From contig NZ_LXYI01000025.1 of NCBI RefSeq assembly GCF_001650875.1, forward strand, positions 1-64,000: DNA of 64,000 nt, in the 5' to 3' direction. Each line of letters opens with the position of its first letter. Position 1 is the stretch's first letter. Origin of the DNA: Sulfitobacter sp. EhC04 (GTDB taxonomy: Bacteria > Pseudomonadota > Alphaproteobacteria > Rhodobacterales > Rhodobacteraceae). The position numbers and the translations under genes are program-made. Shown piece by piece: positions 58,944-64,000 of the stretch. The notes below the pieces were generated by a model. It did not search any database, was not told the origin of the DNA, and saw only the letters and a program-made list of their open reading frames with translations.

Positions 58944-60737
58944 TCAGACCGAGATCACATCCGCGCCCGCATCATCGGCATAGAGGCGTTCGATCAGGTC
59001 GGCATTGTTCGACCGCATGGCGCGCTGGTTAAGGGACCCTTTTTCCGTAACCTCGCCCCTGTCAAAGCTTGGGGCATCCAGCAGGACAACCGCCCGGCGC
59101 ACCCGCGCGGCTGAGCCTGTCGCGGCCTTGGCCGCCTGGGTCAGTTTCTCGCGCAGGGCAGCGCGCAGCTCGTCCGCCCCCATCGCTGTGCCCTTGTCCG
59201 ACAGCAACAGCAAGGCACCGAGTTCGGCCTCGTTCTCGCCCGCGATCACGGCATCCCGCACAAGGCCGCCCATGGCATCGACCAGGGCCGCGCGTACCGC
59301 GCCGACCGCGACCCAGGTGCCGGTGGTCAGCTTGAAATTCTCGGCGATGCGCCCGTCAAAGAAGAACCCTTTGGCATAATCATCCGGGTCGGCAGGCCGC
59401 AGCGCGTCGCCAAAGCAATAGAACCCTTCCTCGTCAAAGGCCTCTGCCGTCTTGGCGGGGTCACCGTAGTACCCCGGTGTGATCGTCGGACCCTTGAGCC
59501 GCGCCTCCAGCTTGCCGCCGTTGGGCACCAGCTTCAGGGTAAGCCCCAGCGACGGCACCCCGACATTCCCGGATTTTTCCTGCACCTCGGTACAGGCCAG
59601 CGCGAAGGGGGCGGTTTCGGTGGCCCCCAGCCCGGTGGCCAACAGCACCTCGCGCCCTGTCGCGTTGCGCCCGGCGGCGCGCAGGCGGTCCCAGGTCAGC
59701 TGCGCCATCCCCGCGCCCGCATAGAACATCATCCCGAGATCGCGAAAGAAGCTCTGCGCCAGGGCCGGGTCGTTTTCCAGTTCAGCAACCAGCATGTCGT
59801 AGCCGACGGGTACATTGAAATACCAGGTGCAGGAGACATCGCGCAGGTTGCGCAGCGTCTCGTCGAACTTGCCCGGCACCGGACGACCATCGTCGATATA
59901 ATAGCTGCCACCATTGGTGGTCACCATGTAGAAAACCTTGTTGCCTGCCGCAGTGTGGTTCCAGGGTGCCCAGTCCAGCACGACCGGCGGCTTGCGCGCC
60001 AGGAAGCGATAGCAATCGCGGATCATCGCCTGGCTGGCGCAGATCATGCGGTTGGTGTTGATCACCGCCTTGGGCGAGCCGGTGGAGCCCGAGGTGAAGA
60101 GGTATTTCACCACTGTCTGATCACTCAACGCGGCACGCGCGGCCTCTGCCCCGGAGGGATCACCGGCCAGAAGGTCATCAAAGCTGACCGCGCCCTGTCC
60201 GGCGTTACGCAGGGCAATGACCTGCCGACCTTCCTCAGCGATGGCGCTGAACGCGGGCGCAAAGGCATCCCCGTCATCGGCATAAAGCGCGCCGGGTTTC
60301 AATGTCGCCGCAATGTCCCGGAGCTTGGCGTGGTCTTTGGAGACCAGTGCATAGGCGGGGGAAACCGGCGCATAGGGAATGCCGACATAGGCACAGGCCA
60401 TGCCCAGCAGCGCATGTTCCAGGCTGTTTTCCGACAGGATCAGCAGCGGCCTGTCCGGCCCCAGCCCCATCGCCAGCAGGGATGCCCCGATGGCGCGGAT
60501 CTGGTTGCGTGCCGTGCCGTATGAGATGCGCCGCCAGTCGCCGCCTTCGTGGCGTCGGGCAATCCATGTCCTGTCCGGCGTGGCATCCGCCCATTTGTCA
60601 AAGTAATCCGCCAGCGTCGCCTCGAAGGCACCCAGTTCGCCGCGCTGGCGCATCAGGATGGTCCCGTCATCGCGGGTTTCATAGTCGAAGTCAGGCTGCC
60701 AGAAGTCCGATGCGTTCAATCCGGTCTGAGTGCTCAT
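58944..60737 (-). CDS. fcs: Feruloyl-CoA-synthetase-like acyl-CoA ligase
   Basis: This 597-residue AMP-forming ligase belongs to the ANL superfamily. The phosphate-binding loop is YLFTSGSTGSPKAVINT near residue 212, followed by ATGLGATETAPFAL near 370 and a C-terminal YAKGFFFDGRIAENFKLTTGTWV domain. Its N-terminal part (ARRHEGGDWRRISYG; LSENSLEHALLGMA) matches the feruloyl-CoA synthase type. It would activate ferulate, p-coumarate or caffeate with ATP and CoA. It lies 15 bp after the SDR gene in the leftward marR-SDR-ligase operon. Confidence 0.82.
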   Translation of the reverse strand: MSTQTGLNASDFWQPDFDYETRDDGTILMRQRGELGAFEATLADYFDKWADATPDRTWIARRHEGGDWRRISYGTARNQIRAIGASLLAMGLGPDRPLLILSENSLEHALLGMACAYVGIPYAPVSPAYALVSKDHAKLRDIAATLKPGALYADDGDAFAPAFSAIAEEGRQVIALRNAGQGAVSFDDLLAGDPSGAEAARAALSDQTVVKYLFTSGSTGSPKAVINTNRMICASQAMIRDCYRFLARKPPVVLDWAPWNHTAAGNKVFYMVTTNGGSYYIDDGRPVPGKFDETLRNLRDVSCTWYFNVPVGYDMLVAELENDPALAQSFFRDLGMMFYAGAGMAQLTWDRLRAAGRNATGREVLLATGLGATETAPFALACTEVQEKSGNVGVPSLGLTLKLVPNGGKLEARLKGPTITPGYYGDPAKTAEAFDEEGFYCFGDALRPADPDDYAKGFFFDGRIAENFKLTTGTWVAVGAVRAALVDAMGGLVRDAVIAGENEAELGALLLLSDKGTAMGADELRAALREKLTQAAKAATGSAARVRRAVVLLDAPSFDRGEVTEKGSLNQRAMRSNNADLIERLYADDAGADVISV

Positions 60738-60752
60738 TTGAAAGTCCTGTCC

Positions 60753-61526
60753 TTACCGCGGGGCCATGCGGATGCCGCCATCGAGGCGGATCACCTCGCC
60801 ATTCAGCATCTTGTTCACGGTGATGTGGTTGACCATTTCAGCGTATTCCTGCGGATCGCCAAGGCGAGAGGGGAACGGCACCTGCGCGCCAAGCGCGGTC
60901 TGCACCTCTTCTGGCAATTCGTGCAGAAGCGGTGTCAGGAACAGCCCCGGTGCCACGGTACAGACGCGAATGCCCTTGTCGGCCAGGTCGCGGGCCATCG
61001 GCAGGGTCATGCCCACGATGCCGCCCTTGGACGCCGAATAGGCCACCTGCCCGATCTGCCCGTCAAAGGCCGCGACCGAAGCGGTGTTGACAATCACGCC
61101 GCGGGCGCCGTCATCATCCACCGGGTCGGCCGTAACCATGCGCGCCGCCGCCTGAGAGGCGCAATTGAAGCTGCCCATCAGGTTCACCATGATGGTTTTC
61201 TGAAACAACCCCGGATCATGGGCCGCCCCGCGCGAGACGGTTTTGGCCGCCCCGCCGATACCCGCACAGTTCACCAGCACACGCGGCACGCCAAAGGCCG
61301 CCTCTGCCGCCGCGATGCCCTCTGCCACAGAGGCCGGATCAGAGACATCCACCCGGCTGAACCCGCCGCCGATGCGGGCGGCATGCGCCTCGCCCTGTTC
61401 GGTGTTCAGATCGAACAGCATCACCTTCAACCCGGCCTGTGCCAGGCGGGCCGCCGTCGCCGCACCCAGTCCGGACGCGCCACCGGTGACAATCGCGGCA
61501 TGGCCGCTCCAGTCCTGCAATGTCAT
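60753..61526 (-). CDS. SDR, probable aryl beta-hydroxyacyl-CoA dehydrogenase
   Basis: This 257-residue short-chain dehydrogenase has VTGGASGLGAATAARL near residue 14, NCAGIGGA near 88, NTASVAAFDGQ (Ser) and Tyr-x3-Lys in AYSASKGG. The sequence is close to the HSD10-type 3-hydroxyacyl-CoA dehydrogenases. Between the hydratase and the hydrolase this fits oxidation of 4-hydroxyphenyl-beta-hydroxypropionyl-CoA to the beta-keto form. It overlaps the marR gene by 4 bp and precedes the ligase gene by 15 bp. Confidence 0.85.
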   Translation of the reverse strand: MTLQDWSGHAAIVTGGASGLGAATAARLAQAGLKVMLFDLNTEQGEAHAARIGGGFSRVDVSDPASVAEGIAAAEAAFGVPRVLVNCAGIGGAAKTVSRGAAHDPGLFQKTIMVNLMGSFNCASQAAARMVTADPVDDDGARGVIVNTASVAAFDGQIGQVAYSASKGGIVGMTLPMARDLADKGIRVCTVAPGLFLTPLLHELPEEVQTALGAQVPFPSRLGDPQEYAEMVNHITVNKMLNGEVIRLDGGIRMAPR

Positions 61527-62002
61527 TCCACCTCTCCCTTCGATCTGATTTTGCGCAGCAAGTTGATCAACACGCGTTGCTCTGCCGCAGAGAGGTCGGC
61601 CAGCAGCGCCTTTTCATGGGCGCGCACTGTCGCGACCGCCTCTGCATAGGCGCTGCGCCCCTTCTGCGTCGGCACCAGTGCCTGAACCCGCCGGTCCCCC
61701 GGCACGGTTGCGCGCGACAGATACCCCAGCCCTTCCAGCTCATCGACGATGGCCACGAGGCCCGACCGTTCAATGCCCAGCCTGCGGGCCAGTTTGCTCT
61801 GCGAGATATGGGGGAACTGAACAACCAGCGACAGGGCCGAAAAGACACGCGGTGCCAGCGAATCCTGCCCAAGTGCCTCGCGAAAATCGGCCTGAACGAT
61901 CACATAGGCACGTTTGAGGTTATAGCCGACAAACTGTTCAAGGTCGGATATGACGTGTTCATCATCCTGGTCCACCTCCTGGACCTTTGCCCCTGCAGCC
62001 AT
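61523..62002 (-). CDS. MarR-family regulator (HcaR-like)
   Basis: This 159-residue winged-helix protein has the recognition region SQSKLARRLGIERSGLVAIV (near residue 70) and the wing RATVPGDRRVQALVPT. The ATG at 62002 is 8 bp from GGGGAGG; the GTG three codons upstream would overlap that site. MarR proteins of this type commonly repress hydroxycinnamate genes until a CoA-thioester binds. It is the first gene of the operon with the SDR and ligase, and the palindrome at 62047-62063 lies 45 bp upstream. Confidence 0.88.
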   Translation of the reverse strand: MAAGAKVQEVDQDDEHVISDLEQFVGYNLKRAYVIVQADFREALGQDSLAPRVFSALSLVVQFPHISQSKLARRLGIERSGLVAIVDELEGLGYLSRATVPGDRRVQALVPTQKGRSAYAEAVATVRAHEKALLADLSAAEQRVLINLLRKIRSKGEVE

Positions 62003-62046
62003 ACTGCGCACCTCCCCTGTTTGCTTGGGGGAAGTTTACAGGATAT

Positions 62047-62063
62047 TGTTTATCTGGTAAACA
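62047..62063. promoter_or_regulatory. Candidate MarR operator between marR and DUF3237 genes
   Basis: TGTTTATCTGGTAAACA has exact 6-bp arms (TGTTTA/TAAACA) around 5 nt. It is 45 bp upstream of marR and 26 bp upstream of the DUF3237 gene. A related site is at 53832-53848. Confidence 0.65.
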
Positions 62064-62088
62064 GTTTAATGAGATAAGGATCGCCCCG

Positions 62089-62553
62089 ATGAACCTTCCT
62101 GACCCCAGACTGGAGCATGCCTGCGACCTGACCGTGGAACTGGACCCGATCCGCGAGATGGGACCGGGCCGGGCCGGTCAACGGCGGATCATCCCGATTG
62201 TCGGCGGCACGGTCAGCGGCCCGCTGCTGCAAGGCAAACTGCTGAACCTCGGCGCGGACTGGCAGACCATCTTTGCCGACGGTCTGGCCGAACTTGATAC
62301 CCGCTATGCAATGGAAACCCACGACGGGGCCACGATAGAGATCGTGAACTACGGGCTGCGCCATGGCCCGCCGGACGTGCTGGCGGCGATCATGCGGGGC
62401 GAACAGGTTTCCGCTGACAACTATTACATGCGCACCCATGCGCGGCTTGAGACCGGCGACACCCGATATGACTGGGTGAACCGGACCCTGTTCGCAGGCG
62501 TCGGCGCGCGGCACCTGCAACAGGTTCATATCCGCCTTTATGCGATCAGATAG
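62089..62553 (+). CDS. DUF3237 protein
   Basis: This 154-residue protein is a DUF3237-type small beta-barrel: LEHACDLTVELDPI at the start, RRIIPIVGGTVSGPLLQGKL near residue 40, ADWQTIFADGLAELDTRYAM, and YDWVNRTLFAGVGAR near the end. Family function is unknown, though such genes recur in aromatic catabolic clusters. The ATG at 62089 has AAGGA about 8 bp upstream. It is divergent from marR with the candidate operator in between, which suggests membership of the same regulon. Confidence 0.75.
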   Translation: MNLPDPRLEHACDLTVELDPIREMGPGRAGQRRIIPIVGGTVSGPLLQGKLLNLGADWQTIFADGLAELDTRYAMETHDGATIEIVNYGLRHGPPDVLAAIMRGEQVSADNYYMRTHARLETGDTRYDWVNRTLFAGVGARHLQQVHIRLYAIR

Positions 62554-62570
62554 GCGTTGCGGGCCGGTTC

Positions 62571-64000
62571 TCAGGGCTTGGTGGGGCGTGCAGCCAACCC
62601 CGCGTCGCGCATCTGTGACAGGGTCATGCGGGGCGTCAGCGCCTCTGCCGAGACGTTCAGATCCAGCACTGCGCCGGTGGTCGAGGCCAGCGCCCGGTCG
62701 AAGGCCGCGTTGAAATCGGCGGTGGTCTCCACACTTTCGGCGTGGAACCCATAAGCCCTGGCAAGGGCGGTGAAATCCGGGTTCACCATGGTCGTGCCGG
62801 ATACGCGTTCGGGATAGTGGCGCTCTTGGTGGGCGCGGATGGTGCCATAGATGCCGTTGTTCACAATCAGCACGATGGGCTGTGCGCCCGCCTGCGCGGC
62901 ACTGGCCAGTTCCTGACAGTTCATCTGGAAATCCCCGTCGCCCGCGAAACAGACCACGGTACGCTCCGGGTGCGCAACCTTGGCCGCGATGGCCGCAGGC
63001 AGGCCGTATCCCATCGCCCCCGACTGCGGGGCCAGCAGCCGCGCCTTGGGGCCGAACTTGAAGAACTTGTTGGGCCAGACGGTGAAATTTCCCGCCCCGT
63101 TGGTCAGGATCGCATCCTCCGGCAAAACCTCGCGCAGATAGGCTGTCGCCATGGCCATATCGACGGGCGACGGCTGCTCAGGCGCGTCAAAGCCTGCCTC
63201 CCATGCCGCGCGACCTTTCGCGCGCCACTCGGCCCAGCCGCCCTTGACCGGGGTCAGTGCAGCGGCAAAGGCGTTTGGCCCCGCCGTGATGCCAAGTGCC
63301 GGGATGTAAATCTTGCCGATTTCCTCGCTTGAGCCGTGAACATGGATGACCTTCTGCTTCGGATGCGGCACGTCCAGCAGCGTATAGGCGTCTGTTGTCA
63401 TCTCGCCAAAGCGGATGTTGATCGCAAGGATCGTGTCGGCCTGCGTGATCAGGTCCTTGACATGGGCGGGCATGCCGACACCGGCCTCGCCGCAATAGAC
63501 GGGTGAGTGGTTGTTGAAACGATCCTGGAACCGGAATGCCGCGACCACGGGAATGTCCGATGCTTCGGCAAAGCCTTCCAGTGCGGCGCGGCCCGTGTCG
63601 GTCCAGTTGCAGCCCCCCGTCAGGATCAGCGGACGTTTTGCGGCGGACAGCATCATCAGCGCCTTGTCGATCCCGGCAGGCGTCGGGGCCGGCTCCTCGA
63701 TCAGGGCGGGGGCCGTCAGGGGGGCCACATCCGACAGGCTGGTCAGCATGTCCTCCGGCAGGGCCACCACAACCGGGCCGGGACGGCCCGTGGTGGCCAT
63801 GGTCCAGGCCCGCGCGAGGATTTCGGGGATGCGGTCCACATGGTCGATCTCGACCGCCCATTTCGCCAGCGGGCCAAAGAACGCACGGTAGTCAACTTCC
63901 TGAAACGCCTCGCGCCCGCGCATGTCGGTGCCCACCTGCCCCACGAAGAGGATCATCGGCGCGCTGTCCTGAAAGGCGGTATGCACCCCGATGGAGGCAT
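62571..64000 (-). CDS. Thiamine-diphosphate-dependent enzyme (acetolactate-synthase-like), N-terminus beyond window
   Basis: The frame is open to the right edge, so the first residues are missing (visible part begins ASIGVHTAFQDSAPMILFVG). About 475 residues remain. The central domain (~110-250) and the ThDP domain are present, with GDGDFQMNCQELASAAQAG and the closing NN in VLIVNNGIYGT, the usual GDG-x24-27-NN cofactor motif. Members include acetolactate synthase, benzoylformate decarboxylase and benzaldehyde lyase. The specific reaction cannot be decided. Its stop is 18 bp from the convergent DUF3237 gene, so it may or may not belong to the aromatic cluster. Confidence 0.85.
   Translation of the reverse strand, partial: ASIGVHTAFQDSAPMILFVGQVGTDMRGREAFQEVDYRAFFGPLAKWAVEIDHVDRIPEILARAWTMATTGRPGPVVVALPEDMLTSLSDVAPLTAPALIEEPAPTPAGIDKALMMLSAAKRPLILTGGCNWTDTGRAALEGFAEASDIPVVAAFRFQDRFNNHSPVYCGEAGVGMPAHVKDLITQADTILAINIRFGEMTTDAYTLLDVPHPKQKVIHVHGSSEEIGKIYIPALGITAGPNAFAAALTPVKGGWAEWRAKGRAAWEAGFDAPEQPSPVDMAMATAYLREVLPEDAILTNGAGNFTVWPNKFFKFGPKARLLAPQSGAMGYGLPAAIAAKVAHPERTVVCFAGDGDFQMNCQELASAAQAGAQPIVLIVNNGIYGTIRAHQERHYPERVSGTTMVNPDFTALARAYGFHAESVETTADFNAAFDRALASTTGAVLDLNVSAEALTPRMTLSQMRDAGLAARPTKP

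Overview
The window reads as a chromosomal segment of a marine-type alphaproteobacterium, most likely a Rhodobacterales (Roseobacter-group) species. This rests on the high GC content, the sorbitol/mannitol (smo-mtlK) operon known from Rhodobacter, a four-subunit sarcosine oxidase operon, CcmI-type cytochrome c maturation and gene families typical of that order. It is an inference from gene content, not from a marker-gene phylogeny. I saw no rRNA, tRNA, CRISPR array, prophage or complete insertion sequence.

Positions 1-30,500 are mostly housekeeping. They hold the tail of a pentapeptide-repeat protein, serS, a TspO-like membrane protein, and the der-bamB-yfgM-like block read leftward. Next come a two-gene RND efflux operon with an unusually long permease, an Atm1-type ABC exporter, a LysM protein, a LOG-family protein, a host-attachment-like protein and Fe-type sodB. 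Two secreted paralogues, the sarcosine oxidase genes soxB-(TM protein)-D-A-G, ccmI-ruvX-DUF1289, a PhyH-like protein, a TauE/SafE permease and dusA follow. The gaps are unusually rich in structure. There is a 271-bp MITE-like element with 34-bp terminal inverted repeats (and half of a second copy), a tandemly repeated sodB 3' end, a 21-bp-arm hairpin, and a ~100-bp dispersed repeat found twice in the same orientation upstream of genes.

Positions 30,780-42,000 hold a tightly packed leftward operon: aldehyde dehydrogenase, livKHMGF-type ABC uptake system, a second aldehyde dehydrogenase, a coniferyl-alcohol-dehydrogenase-like SDR, and a flotillin. A divergent AraC-type regulator faces it. The likely role is uptake and oxidation of a lignin-type aromatic alcohol or aldehyde. 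Positions 42,250-49,800 are the sugar-alcohol operon smoEFGK-smoS-mtlK with its LacI-type regulator; two matching 18-bp palindromes are probable operators.

Positions 49,950-64,000 form a second aromatic module: P450, tannase/feruloyl esterase, amidohydrolase (leftward); enoyl-CoA hydratase, TRAP transporter and MFS permease (rightward); then feruloyl-CoA-synthetase-like ligase, SDR and MarR regulator (leftward), DUF3237 protein (rightward) and a truncated ThDP enzyme. Two divergent promoters in this module share a 17-bp TGTT-N9-AACA element, which suggests one MarR-controlled regulon. The enzyme set fits the CoA-dependent, non-thiolytic shortening of hydroxycinnamates. Together with the coniferyl-alcohol module it could run coniferyl alcohol to ferulate to vanillate, which is the most interesting biological reading of this window.
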